NCBI GenBank assembly: GCA_035610365.1
Contig: CM069432.1
Coordinates: 164,050,035-164,114,034 of the forward strand
DNA from: Aquatica leii
Taxonomy: Eukaryota > Arthropoda > Insecta > Coleoptera > Lampyridae
Direction: 5' to 3'
DNA: 64,000 nucleotides
Shown here: in pieces, positions 22,125 to 34,509 of the stretch
How positions within the stretch are numbered: the stretch's first letter is position 1
Layout of the letters: each line of letters starts with the position of its first letter
Program-made: the position numbers and the translations under genes
The notes under the pieces: model-generated
Databases searched by the model: none
Told to the model about the DNA's origin: nothing
What the model saw: only the letters and a program-made list of their open reading frames with translations

Positions 22125-22349
22125 TTGAAAGAAAATAAAGATGAAGCGTCTTGTTCATCGAATTCTTCTCATCATTCATCGGTAGATGGCGAAGAGCAAG
22201 CTCCTGTAGTTGTCGATCAGCACACAGTTGCTCCCAATTTTCCTACTGAAGACGTTAGGCAAAGTCGCCCTCCTACAGATTATCCACCGTTAATTAGTAA
22301 TCAAAGTTATACAGAATTCTACGAAAAAAATAACGCAGAAAATAAATAA
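22125..22349 (+). CDS. Candidate terminal coding exon of a host gene
   Basis: An open frame of 74 codons begins right after an AG acceptor at 22123-22124 and ends with TAA. In the same frame the codon just before the acceptor is TAG, so the exon can only start there. Composition is protein-like and unlike the surrounding AT-rich frames: Ser-rich (ASCSSNSSHHSSVDGEE), then acidic and Pro-rich (RPPTDYPPLISNQSYTEFYE), which suggests a disordered, hydrophilic C-terminal tail. No domain, membrane segment or family is recognised. Partner exons would lie upstream, perhaps beyond the transposons at 13-21 kb. The alternative is a chance frame. Confidence 0.45.
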   Translation: MKENKDEASCSSNSSHHSSVDGEEQAPVVVDQHTVAPNFPTEDVRQSRPPTDYPPLISNQSYTEFYEKNNAENK

Positions 22350-25131
22350 ACTAATTCAAAAATTTGTATTGGTAATACCTAAAATGACAATTAAAAAATT
22401 ATGTCAAAACTTGTATTTATTTTATGTCAACTTGACAGCGTTTATACTATTAGTTATCTGGTACTTCTATTTTATTCTTGTTTTTTTACTCATCTCTAGT
22501 TAAAGAAATGGTGAGTATAATTTACTTGCTTTAAAGGCATGCAATTTTAATTAACTTCAAATCATTTAGTATTTGAAATTTTTTTAATACATTAATTTCA
22601 AGCATAATCTAATATGAATGAGCTAGATTAGTTTGAAAAGTACTAATGATTCAATGACAAGATTTTGCTTTTGCAGCCAGTAAATACAAGATATCTATTC
22701 ATGCGAAGCCTGAATCGTTAACAATGTAGTCAAATTCTGACAAATGTTGATATGTGATAGTTTTTCCTAGAAGCTTTAACCAAATAACGTGGATGTGACT
22801 TACAAAGCAAATAAGGTAAATTTATAAATGTTAATTAAATAATTAATTAAATGAATTAAATAAAGATAATTTGTAATTAATAGGTGTTATTTTTAAGAAT
22901 CAAGCTTTCCGAACTAAGAAGGTAAAAAGAACATCGTAGTTAAAGAATTGAAAAAAATTCCTTTTAGAAAATGCAAGATAGTTAATTATTCTAATGGATC
23001 AAATATGCTGTAATAATTTTTAATGCAAAATTAGTTTAAATATGAGAAATTAATTGTTAACAAAACACATCGTAGGTAAAAGGAAACTTTTGCTTGTAAT
23101 TGCATCTAAATATATAATTTTTTCAATGTATAAACCAGTGGTTTGCATTAGTCTTGTAACACTTGATTGTATTTATGTTTATCTTGTGTTATTTATTAAA
23201 ACGTAAGTCCAAAGTGTTTGTGATTACATTTTTAAGAAGGTAGCGACAATGTGCAAATACATTATTTTTACAAGATTATAATATAATATGTAGTAAAAGT
23301 ATACATAAATACTTATGAAAACTGCATTAACATAAGGATAAGTAATAAACAGATATCAGGCATATGCGGAACAAACATTTTGATATCTTGCAACTATCGA
23401 TGAACACCAAAAGATAATTGGATACTTCTGAATTGTCATGCAGTTCAAAAAACTGATAAATGTTCTCATAAATACTAACTTCTTTAAGTTAATTTGAGCA
23501 TGTTATCATAAAATGAGTAATTTTATTTTAAGGATTAAATTCCTTAACCTGTTTATAACACTGCAAAAATCTGGTAAAATACTGTTAATATTTCCTTCCC
23601 ATCAAAAGAAAACCCTGCAAGAAAACAAGTAGTTAGGTTGCAAATTAGAAGTCTTTATTTGTTCTAATTACCTTGAACTTCTAAAATATATTTATATTTC
23701 ATTACAAGAAAGCCGCGACTAAACGTCAACGTTTCCGAATATAACCTAAAATATGTAATTTATAAAACACTTATTTTACGCTATAAACTTATACATGACA
23801 CTCAATGATTTCGTTTTCAAATTTCATAATTTGTGATACAGAGAATATTTGTAAAAGTCTTCTAAATTATGTTTTCATAATTCATTATCCTGTACGTTAA
23901 TAGGTTTGACCTGTACGAAAATGGCTTTGACCTGTACGGAAATGAAATTAGACAACCACAATACACAACGTTGCCTAATCGCAATTAAACATACAATGTA
24001 TCGTATTATCTGTTAGTCGTAGAAAAAATATTTATACTTGCTAAATTTTCAAAGCTATACCGAACATGGTTATTGTAGATCATCTGCTACCTTGTACATT
24101 GAGGGGAAAATGATATAATTGGAATAAACCGTCGTGGAGGCTGAAAGTCTACACAGGTAACTGAAACTTACATTGATTAGCTTATGAAAAGCAAGACAAC
24201 TACAGCAAATATTATTGCTACTAATATATAGTAATAAAGAACATTTCAATTCAGTTTATTAATTGTAATATTATTAACTTTAATGTTATTGACAAATAAA
24301 GTTGTTCACAGAATATCTCTAATTAATAAATCAATCGTAGGTAAAGTAGTAGTGTTTTGTCAAGCAGTTTATATACTTATCAACTACATTTACAATTTTG
24401 TAGACTAAATGGCTTTATGTTCTATTAAAACAATGTTTTTTTGTAAATTATAATAATTAAGTAATTGTCGTTAAATAAATTTTTGCTTGTAATAAAATTA
24501 AATTGAGGTACTAAGTACATAAACTGCAAAATAAATTTTATAAACAGCTAACAAATTTGTTTGTTGCATTAAGAATTTAAAATGTTTTAAAACTTTATAT
24601 AACAATAGATTAATCTTAGTTTACTTTTAACTCAAGTACATATAAATTGGGAAAATTGCTTAATATTTTGATACTACGTTTCTGTATATGTTATCTTTAT
24701 ATAAGTTTTTGTTGACATATCGGTTATCTTCAAAAAGTTTATAATCTTATTATAACCTAGTTTTAAAAGATTCTTATTTGTAAAAATAAATGTGAATTTA
24801 AAAGTGAAAAATTATACAGATTTAATAATGTAGTCTATAATAATAAAAAAAATTTAAAAAAAACAAAAATTAAAAGACATCATTAAATATTATCATTAAT
24901 TAAAAATCAGTTATTATTAAAGAATACTCTAATACTTTTAAATATTGGTAACGTAATATGTAAACAACTACCTATTAAAGGCTATTTTATCAACTTTTAG
25001 TTAATCGCTTTTAACCACTCTATGCATACGAACGTACGTGATATGCACACTTGTACTGTACTATTGCGTACTATTCCGTATCACGTACGCGCCTGAGAAA
25101 AAATAATATACGTAAAATCTTGCATATAATC
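22350..25131. other. Long AT-rich non-coding stretch
   Basis: No ORF, repeat pair or RNA gene is recognisable over about 2.8 kb. Near 23901-23944 a short direct repeat of TTTGACCTGTACGAAAATG occurs twice. This could be 3' UTR and intergenic or intronic DNA. Confidence 0.5.
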
Positions 25132-25745
25132 CATGAGCGGCTGGTGCTAAAGTGCTCTGGGGCGCCGCCCTCACTTTCAAATTAAAGAAATATTGGCAAT
25201 AAAATAACATCTCTCTATAATGTAGTTTTACAAAATATCTGTAAAAAATAATTGAAAACAACAACCATATTCCTGATTTGAAACCAATTTGGCTGTCAAA
25301 TGGGGTACAAAAATTTCGAATTAGGCTCTACATATTTCGCGGTCTTCCTAGAATCGGCCAAAAGTAAGTGCAAGGTGGGGTTGAAGATTCCTCAATTTAC
25401 ATTACTGTGGGGCTTCGTTCTTTCCGCCCACGTTATAGTTTATTGTGTTTTATAACTGTTCGTTTGTGTATGTGTTTTAGGATTTTACATTTAAATGTGT
25501 AAAATTGTTTCCCGTCGTTTTCAACAGTTAATTGTTGTACTTATATATATTATATTCTAAATTTTAATTCGTTTTATTACGCGTAAATATATATTGCAAC
25601 GGACATAATTATGAAAGTTAGTAAAATTAAAAACCTTGTATATTAAGCAGTTTGAGTTTAAATGAAAAACTGAAAATAAAAAAAAGTCATCGTCCAAAGC
25701 CAGAATTAAATATAGTGCAAAAACAGAGACAATGTAAAAATAAAT

Positions 25746-26111
25746 ATGTTTTTACGCCTAAGTTTGACAAAAACATTTACCGTAAAACTGTATGGATCTG
25801 AGGTTGTGAGAAAAGAAACCTCGTTTTTTTGTTTTATATGTTTGTTTTTTGGAGGCGATGATAATTGGGCAAAAATGGGTTCTCGGTTTTCGTTCAAGAA
25901 TCATTTATGTGATGCAAAATTATTTTTAAAAGGAAATTATAAAGATTTCGAAAAAACACGACCTTTGGAAGACATTAACCAATTTTGTAAAGCTTACTCT
26001 ATTATTGATAAGATAATTCTAAAAATGGAACTAAACATATTTTACTCTACGGAAGAAACAACAGAAGATTCTGAAAAATGGTACCAACGTTTAAACATTT
26101 TCTGGGTGTAG
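25746..26111 (+). pseudogene. hAT transposase N-terminal part (TTF-type zinc finger)
   Basis: The frame contains FCFICLFFGGDDNWAKMG at about residues 28-45. The pattern of Cys-x2-Cys followed by LFGGDDxW and a HL block (KNHL) is characteristic of the TTF-type zinc finger at the start of a large animal hAT transposase family related to ZMYM-type domesticated genes. Such fingers bind transposon ends. The rest of the frame diverges and it stops at 26109-26111, far short of a full transposase of about 600-800 residues. The catalytic RNase-H-like core is absent. Confidence 0.65.
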
Positions 26112-26172
26112 GCAAACATTAAAGTTTCTCACAATTTTTGGCTTAGACATTGCTTTCGGAGAAATTGTTAAA

Positions 26173-26361
26173 TTGTTAAAAACGTTGGTTTCAATTTCAA
26201 TGACGACATCTGAAACAAAAAGATGTTTTTCAACAATAAAATTGATTAAGACCTACTTAAGAAATACAATGAGTAAAGACAGGCTAACAGCACTTCTAAT
26301 GCTTTCAATTGACATGTTAATAGTGCAAGAAATACCAAATTTTAATGAAAAAGTTATATAA
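26173..26361 (+). pseudogene. hAT transposase C-terminal dimerisation domain
   Basis: The frame reads VSISMTTSETKRCFSTIKLI, then YLRNTMSKDRLTALLMLSID. This is the highly conserved hAT C-terminal dimerisation motif (Ser-Glu-Arg-x-Phe-Ser, then LR-TM-x-RL, then LSI). It lies only 61 bases after the N-terminal fragment, so the catalytic centre was lost by internal deletion. Part of the left end's sequence is readable as protein on the minus strand (25061-25264), but that is terminal-repeat DNA. Confidence 0.8.
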
Positions 26362-26638
26362 AAGTTTATAATTTATAACTTAAAAAACTAATGCTAAATA
26401 GAAGGACAATTTTATTAAAAATGTGGTATATCCAAACATACCTAAAAGAACGTCTAACCCCTAAATTTGTTAACATTAAACGAAATCCAATTCTTCACAA
26501 TCTAGAAAAGCTATTGAATGTGGAAGGATATTTTGTTGAAAGAAGAAATTAAGGTACATTATAAGAATTTAAATAACATCAATTACAAATTATATTATCT
26601 TCATTCAAGACTAAATTTATTACTACATCAATTCGAAT

Positions 26639-28140
26639 TTGATTGTTTTAGATTTAAAAATTAGGAATTTTGTATTTTATCAAAGTAGTTCAATTTATAA
26701 CAACCTTTGTAAAAAATTAAACGATTTACGATTTTTACAGTCACACGATCGTCAACACTATGTTTTTCCATCTTTACAATACAGTCTTCATAACGTTAAT
26801 TATAATTTCAAGCTTATTAATCTAAGTAATTTTACCTTTTCAAATAATGAAGAAAATATATTAAAATCTGGTCTTAAATATAATCTTCGAGTTAATATAA
26901 AACGTAAACATACTGAATGTTTAGCTGTTAATGTAGAAAAAGTTTTTAATTCTGTAGAAATACCAGAAGCTAATATTGTAAGAACAGAAATTTTTACAAA
27001 ATTAAAAATAATTTTAGGTAATTATACTTTTAATAAAATATTTGATTCTATTTATAAAACTTGTAAAAATTTAAAATCTAAAATAAAATTAAATAATTTA
27101 GTTGTTACAAAAGCAGATAAAAGTAACTGTAATTTTTAATAAGGTTGATTATGTTGATAAAGTTTTGAATTTTCTTTCTAATGACGACTTTAACCTTCTG
27201 TCAAAAGATCCAAATCTCTCTTTTCTTTCTATATTTAAATCATCATTGAAAAAATATAGTATTACTCTTAGTTCACTTGGTAAACCTAATAAATTTTATT
27301 TTCAAACTATGAATCCTTCTACTCCTTTACTTTATGGACTACTTAAATTACATAAACCTGGTATCCCTATAAGACCAGTTGTTTTTTCCTAATTCGCCTG
27401 TTTCTAAGCTTGCACCTTGGTTAAATGGTATGATACGAACACATACAAATTTTAATAATAAATATGCGATTACTAATTTTTGTGACCTTGTGCAAAAAAA
27501 TATTAACATACCTTTTCCTTTATCATCAATTTTAGTTTCTTTTGATGTAGTTAATCTTTTTCCGTCAATACCTCCAGATGAATGTACTAATCTTATACGT
27601 AATCTTCTTTTTTCTAACAACTCTCTATATACATTTCAAATTTTAGATCTTTGTTCATTATTAGATTTAGCTTTTAAACAAAATTATTTTAAATTTGACG
27701 ATAAATATTATTCACAAGTATCAGGCTTAGCGATGGAATCAAATATCTCACCTTAGCAGCTGACATTTTTATGAACAATTTAAAAAATACAATTTTTTCA
27801 AACTCTTCTATATTAAACATAATTGCTTTTTGGTGTAGATAAGTTGATGATTGCTTAGTTTTTTTTTAATGGTACCATAGACAAATTAAATAATTTTAGT
27901 AATTTTGTTAATTTTATCTATTCAAAAATAAAATTTACTTTAGGTATTGAATCAAACAACTCTTTGTCTTATTTAGATTTAAAAATTTCACGGCTTAACA
28001 ATAAATTTAATTTTGATATTTTTTGCAAATCTTCTCATACAGATTGCGTTATTCCTTTTAATTCGTGCCTTTTCTTAGAAAACTACTGCTTTTCGTTCGT
28101 ACTTTCATAGACTATTTTCTATACCTTTGCCTCCTTCAAG
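26639..28140 (+). pseudogene. Penelope-like reverse transcriptase, broken
   Basis: Recognisable blocks in order: the linker with TKADKS (about 27110), YGLLKLHKPGIPIRPVV (27332-27385), VSFDVVNLFPSIP (27534-27570, with the first catalytic Asp), SGLAMESNISP (27721-27753), and the palm motif region where the Tyr codon of Tyr-Val-Asp-Asp is TAA (27840-27842) while Val-Asp-Asp-Cys follows intact. This enzyme normally primes on a chromosomal end or nick. At least two frameshifts and two stops exclude function. Strand agrees with the hAT remnant, but the elements are unrelated. Confidence 0.75.
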
Positions 28141-28252
28141 TTTTGCTAAGAAACACAAAATTATAAATTAAATTGGTTAAAGTAATGTTTATTCTATTCA
28201 ATTAATTAATAACATTTTTTACAGAGTTTCTATAAAACATTTATTCAAAAAT

Positions 28253-28774
28253 TTGATCAATTTTTCTATTAATAATGAAATGGTTTTTAGATCTCTTCCA
28301 TACTTTGGTCACTGTTTTCAATTTTTGCAAAAATTAAAAAGAAAACATAATATCAACATTTCATTTTCTACACATAACACACTTAAATTATTTTTAGTTA
28401 ATAATAAAGATCAAATACCAATTTTAGATAAATCTCGAGTGTATAAACTTACTTGTTCTTTTTGCAATTCTCCATACATTAGTCAAACAGGTAAAAAATT
28501 CAAAACTAGACTAAACGAACATTTATATTTAATAAGTAGTTATTTAAATACAACAATTTATAACACTAACTTTGCTTTTGCCAACCATATTTTATGTTCA
28601 AGACATTCATTTTCTTCAGATTTGAATATCAAAATTTTACATGTTTGTAATAAAGGATCTCATCTTAACTCATTAGAGACTCTTGAAATTAATAGAATTT
28701 CTAACGATGTTTCTATAAATTGTCCAAATAAAATGTTAAATTTTAACTTTAAAAATATTAAAATATTATTTTAA
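28253..28774 (+). pseudogene. Penelope-like GIY-YIG endonuclease domain
   Basis: An open frame of 173 codons contains the C-terminal connector and then SRVYKLTCSFCNSPYISQTGK, the characteristic GIY-YIG start of Penelope-like elements with its CxxC-type insertion, followed by KFKTRLNEH (conserved Arg and catalytic-region His). A further NHI block and a SLETLEI block with the candidate metal-binding Glu follow. It ends with TAA. The domain is fairly well kept, but the upstream reverse transcriptase is broken. Confidence 0.75.
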
Positions 28775-28945
28775 TAGAAGAATTGACTTTCACTTCAAAA
28801 AACAATATAGCGGGTATTTAATTAATTGGTATATACAAATTTTCGAACAGTTTATAATTTTTTAAAAACTCAAAAATTGTTTCCTTGAAGCTCTTTTATT
28901 CATTTACTGCGCCTTTCTGCGTACATAAGGCACGAGCCGCCACTG

Positions 28946-31379
28946 CTAAAATCTACAAACCCTACAAAATACGCAAAGGGTTCAAATAAGAACCAACTAC
29001 ATATTCACCAGTAGCTTTTCTAGTGCAGCTGAAATGCGGTTAGAGAAGTTAGAGGTGCAAATAACGTGGTTTAGGTTCTCAATTATTTATTAATTTATTT
29101 ATTCGTATAAACGCTGACTTATCTTTTGTGACATTGTAAACTTTAAATCAAATAATTAATATCTTTAATATGTAAGACCAAAGTAAACGTTATTTTCATT
29201 CAAAAAATGTAGTATTCAAAGCAACCGTTCATTGTAGGCTTAAATAAAACCATAAAAAGTTTAAAACAAACAATTGCATTTATTTAGTTTAAAATGTTTA
29301 TTTACTATGTACAGTTGCACAGTCTAACCTATTTTAATACGTGAAGTCAATTACTTTTTTTTCTCTTATTCTAAGACCCTTGGTATTTAGATATGGACAA
29401 ATCCGGAATGAACGGTTTTAAGCGCGTCTTTCCTAATACTCTTTATTTTGAAATAAAAGTTATATAAAATTGCAACGAAATTATTTTTGAGTTAAGCTTA
29501 CTAGTTGTGATTTCTTTATTGAGAAAAGCATACACAAATTAATTATGGTGTGTTAATAAATGACTTCTTGTCTTAGCAACTTTATCAAAAAGTTTACTGA
29601 AATTATTTTCCCATTGAAATAAGGCGGTGCGTCGAAATTTTATAGTGAAACCATAATTAACCTACAATTGAAACAAAATCATTAATATTTACAAATAACA
29701 CAAACAATAATATTAAATTACGGGTCACATTGATTTTAATTAGGCCTAAAGTATTTTTCTTGGTTCGTAGGACTAGTCGAGAGTCGTTCAAGATTTTTCG
29801 TAATTTCGTAATTTTTATATTGACCTCAAAAAATAATGGAATTTATAAAAATAAAAATAAGTTCGACAGGCTAAATGACAAACATTAGTCGACTTTTTTA
29901 AAAAATAAGAAACGGCGCATTGCAACGGTAATAAAAGTGAATAAACAAATAATATTCATTTTCTTTAAACAACATAAACATTATGAAATTATAGAAAAAT
30001 CAGTTTTTTAATCATTCTTTAAGTGTAGTATTTAAAATAAAAATATAGGTACTGTTGATACAAGTAGACATCAAGCGTGCATTAAAAAGATGCTTGTTTT
30101 ATTTATCTAATTATGCTACTTGCATTTTTACTTACCTTAAAATACCAGAACCAAACGTTCCAATTAATTGTCGGCTAAAAAGTTTTCTATATGCAGTTTT
30201 AAAATAAACAACATGCATTTGAATGAAATGGTTTGTAATTTTCACTAACACTACAAATTATTGATTCAAATATTATAAGCGTTGATTTTAATAAACATTT
30301 ATTTGCCATAAAAGTAAATACCTTTATTTATAAATGCTTTATAATAAGGATTTGTTGCATTATTTATTTGACCCTGTTCAGTTCAATAACAACGCTTAAT
30401 CTTTCTAACACTTTAGAAAAAAAATTGAAATAATATTTAGCACATTAAAAGCCAGTTTGTTTACCTTCCAACAAAAATAATTGTGTTTTGACTTTGACAA
30501 ATCTTCGAAAAAACTAATCATTAAGAGGACGTATCCAATTTCAATCAAATAAATAAAGATTCTTAATTTAATAAAATATATTTCTCTGTGTATAGTGGTT
30601 GTACAAATTAATGTCTAAAAAAATTAATTAAAAATAAATGGAGAATCTATAGTCACACACGTCGATGTTACCATTGGTAACAAAAAGTACATTTTTGGTG
30701 ACATTGCAAAAAATATATACTTATTAACAACTTTTATTACTGTGTCTTTATTAACCACATTTTGTTTCAGAATCTTTTCGTATTTTTCAAAAGTAAGGTA
30801 GTTTAATTACAGTTTACTTTTATTTCTATATTGTATTTTCTAGGAATGTTGTTAGTCAAAGGTTGCTTATATTTTAGTCATTACGGCTTCTTTCTTTGAT
30901 TCAGAATTTTTTTTATCGTTTTATGTACTGAACTTTAATTACGAGTTGCAACGCTTCTGTGCTGTTTGACCAAAATTTACCGTTTTTTAAACTGGCGTTA
31001 TATTTACTATTATTAATACATGACGAGTCAACTGGTTTAACCGTGGTACAGTCCTAACAAAAAGAACCCGTAACAAACTATTACAAACAATCTTAATGAT
31101 AAAAAAATTAATACAAGAGTAACCAATATTAAAGGGTTATCTTCCCGGTCAGTACAAATTACCAGAACGAGAGATTTGAAACAATTATTCCGCGTTCTTG
31201 AGGAGTATAGTGATTCATGTCTTATTGACGTGTATTTTGTAACTGTTTACTTTACAAACGTCAAAGCATAACTGACATTTACCGCTATTTGCAAAAATTA
31301 TAGCATCTACCGATAGGGTGATGACTTTTGCGCCAGTACTACCCAGTAACATATGTTATCTATTTTTTTTTTTGTAAAG
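28946..31379. other. AT-rich non-coding stretch
   Basis: No gene or repeat recognised over about 2.4 kb. Confidence 0.5.
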
Positions 31380-31409
31380 ATAGAAAAACTTAAAAAATTA
31401 TAATATTTT

Positions 31410-31460
31410 TACGGCCCCCCTACATACTTTTTGCGCTCCCTCAGGAGGCCGCGCCCCCCT
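31410..31460. repeat. GC-rich block, possible transposon terminus
   Basis: ACGGCCCCCCTACATACTTT and GGAGGCCGCGCCCCCCTGTT stand out from AT-rich flanks. Read inverted, the outer edge is AACAGGGGGGCGCGGCCTCC, which resembles CAGGGG-type hAT termini. No matching left end was found, so it is a solo end at most. Confidence 0.3.
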
Positions 31461-32089
31461 GTTAAGAATCGTTGCGATAGATCATTTAAATGAAGTACTG
31501 CAGTTGCAATAAATGTTTCTATCTGATAATAAATTCCTTGTATGTTGTTAAATTTATTTTAAAAAGAATTCTTGTAATAACAAATATGTAACTGAATACT
31601 GTGCTGAAATCAAAAATTGTAAAAACTTATTAATGTTTGTTTGTAATACTTAAATTGCTTGGCAATTTAAAAAATAGCGGTTCCATTACTACAGTTGTGT
31701 TCCGTACAGCATGACACAAAATAACTGAAATAACAAACGAAACACTAAAATAAACATACTAAGAATCGTTCTGATACAAAACAAAATTTTAATAAAACTG
31801 ATAATAATTGACACATTGGTACTGGTTAACGACTATTCTTTCCCGGAGTCTAAATGTGATGTTTGATTTTTATGAAATTAAGAATTAAGTTGTTAGATTT
31901 ACATCGATTTAAAAAAAATAAATTACATAGTTGGTTTATCCTTATTCTCCCTAATTTATAAAATAATTTGACTTTTGTAAAATAATGTTTCCCATCTAAA
32001 CGTTTTATTTCAGACCTAATAGATGATTAACATTAATAGATATGATTATTAACTATTAACCAAAACTTTGTTAGAAATGGTTTTAATAG
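31461..32089. other. AT-rich non-coding stretch
   Basis: Nothing recognised. Confidence 0.5.
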
Positions 32090-32600
32090 AAAGCAAATTC
32101 AAAAATTTCTTCAATCAAAGACAAGATCTACTTTAACAAACGATTCAACAATAAACTAAAGTTTTGTTATTCTATCTTTTGTTTCTAACATAAGTGACAA
32201 AATTGGAATAATACTAAGAAAGCATAACATAAAAGTTGCTTATAACATTACAACTAATATTATAAATTTTTTGAATCTTGTAAAGGATAAAGTACCTTAC
32301 AGTACCTGTGGAGTGTATTAAGTGCTATGCACCTGTGCCCACGGTATATATTGGTAAAACTGGTAGAAATATAGATACAAGATTAAAAAACACAAAATAC
32401 ATCTTTGTTTACTTTAGCCTACTAAGCCTGCCATTGCCGAACATGAACTTGACGCTCATCATAATATAAATTCCTAAAACAAAGTGGAATTCAAGGAAAA
32501 TTCAAGAAGCAATCGAAATTATTAAATTTCTCAACAATTTTAACAGAGACAGTAGTTACGAACTATATGACACCTGGTTACCTGTTATTTCGTAATCATA
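32090..32600 (+). pseudogene. Penelope-like element fragment (connector plus GIY-YIG)
   Basis: Plus-strand reading gives NISDKIGIILRKHNIKVAYN (connector after the reverse transcriptase), then KDKVPYSTCGVY, a stop, a shift, and YIGKTGRNIDTRL (32349-32387) followed by PTKPAIAEHELDAHHN. These are the GIY-YIG core, the RxxxH region and the downstream AEH block. The paralogous fragment at 53030-53350 shares the same wording, so both derive from one subfamily, distinct from the copy at 26.4 kb. Confidence 0.7.
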
Positions 32601-34509
32601 ATTTTTCCAACAATTACACTTAAGCTACCTCTAGCGTTTTTATGGTGGTCTTTCTTTATACTTTGCAGCTAATGCTGTAACTGAATAACCTTGCATCAAT
32701 TACATATCTAGTTCTCTTACGATTTATTGTTTTTAGTTAGCTTAGTTTTTTTATAATTGTCAATTTAATTTATACTTCTTGTCGAAAAAGACCATTAACC
32801 CTAAAAAATTATTAAAATTAATTTTGTTAAAAATTTGCTTTTTTGCTGTCTTTTAAACTACATCGAATTTAGTAAATGTATTAATGAAATTTTTTAATAT
32901 AGAACCTAAAGTATATTCTTTTATAATCATATTTCAAACAAAACTAAATGTAATTAACCATTTTCTAATAATTATAATACATTAGTTTTTATAAATTATT
33001 TAATATTATTTATGATATTATTTTTAATCAATACTAATACATTAAAATTACACTATTATTTTGCATTAAAAACAAAGTCTATAAATAGAATGTGAAATGT
33101 TACCAACATTGAATAAACAAATATGCACGAAGAAAATTTACGTCCAAATATTTGTGAATAAAATATAAATTCATACTCTCTTCACTTTCGTTTGAACATG
33201 AAATAAAATGAAAAATTTGCAATTTTCCTGCAAACTAAAACAAAATTACATTAACAAAGGTACAAAATTAGGTTATTATAATATATATGCATTTTTTTTT
33301 AAACTTTAATAAATTTTAAAATACTACTATGTATATTCAAATTTTATGTTTTAATAGCATGTATGTGACAGTTCTGTATAGATACATACAGAATTTAGTA
33401 ATCTCATGCTATAGCCTTTTCAAACTAAAACTTTGTAGACAGTAATAATATCACAACCCTTTGCATATAGATATATATTAAATTATAACAAAAACAAATG
33501 TTAGTTAAACGTATCGCGGTTATTAAATAGCAATGATCATATAAAATTAACACGATAGAAAATTAATCTAAAATTGGAAAATTACAATTAACGACTACGA
33601 CATAATTGTTTAAATAAGAAAGTGTTAATGCTAGGACTGCATAACTATTCACATAAACAGAAGGTTGTGTAAGTGTAGAGAGAAACCAGGAACTATGTAT
33701 ACTATGTACAAAAATCGTTATAAAAAGTGAACTGTCAGTAATAATTATTGAAGAATCATTTCAATGTTTTTTTTCTAGAAAACCTATTTTTTTATTATTC
33801 TTTTGAACGTTTTATGTATATAAAAAATAAAACAATTCAGTGTTCTAAAAATAATTACCATCATTTTGTGTTAGGTAACCATAATCTCATTTCCTCGTTT
33901 AATTGCGTATAATAAATTACTTGCGTAAAACTTGTTGGATTCAATCAATTATTGTTGGGAATATTATGTAACTATTAGTTTAAACATAATTGTATTTATT
34001 AATGTATATTATAAAACTTTTGTAATATTTAATTTTTGTGATTGGTTTTGTGAAACACGTTGCTTTAGATTCTTGGAATATACTACGTTGCATAACTTAA
34101 ATATATTTTTTTAATACGTAGATTTTATTTTTGAATTACAAAATTATAAATTTTACTTTACATACAACATTGCATAAAAATTGAATATACGCATTTGCAC
34201 TCAATGCGAACAAACATTTTTTTATTAAATTAAAAATGTGTTACACAAAAATAAAACTAATTTTAATATAGATGTAAATTATTCCAAATACTAATTATTT
34301 GTATTTAGTAAAAGACATAGTATACTGTACTTCATCTCATGTAGCTTATAATTGAAGGACAACTGAACTATGAGCAAAAATAATCAAAAACACTAAAATA
34401 AAACGTTAGCAGTTCTATAACATGATGATGCTTTAAATTTTGGGTACCTATACATTGATACTTATGGTTATATTTTTTTAAATGTTGATAGTTCTATAGA
34501 CTTGAGATA
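32601..34509. other. AT-rich non-coding stretch
   Basis: No gene recognised. A GACAGTTCTGTATAGATACATACAGAATT quasi-palindrome lies near 33367-33395. Confidence 0.5.

Larger units (their letters stand above)
26400..28850 (+). mobile_element. Penelope-like element, nested in the hAT
   Basis: A single element about 2.4 kb long with a reverse transcriptase followed by a GIY-YIG endonuclease, the defining order of Penelope-like elements. It begins shortly after the hAT stop codon and ends before the hAT right terminus. Coding is broken by frameshifts near 27120 and 27385 and by stops near 27754 and 27840. Precise ends and any pseudo-LTR were not located. Confidence 0.75.
25132..28945 (+). mobile_element. 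hAT transposon, internally deleted, with a nested Penelope-like element
   Basis: The left end reads CATGAGCGGCTGGTGC and the right end, inverted, reads CAGTGGCGGCTCGTGCC; both match the CAGTGGCGGCT type of hAT terminus. Flanking octamers ATATAATC (25124-25131) and CTAAAATC (28946-28953) agree at 6 of 8 positions, consistent with an old 8-bp target duplication. Between the ends are the N- and C-terminal parts of a transposase with the catalytic middle missing. A Penelope-like element occupies most of the right half. Confidence 0.7.

Noticed and set aside
25061..25264. Minus-strand 67-codon frame
   Set aside because: It overlaps the hAT left terminus; the conserved-looking peptide reflects terminal-repeat DNA.
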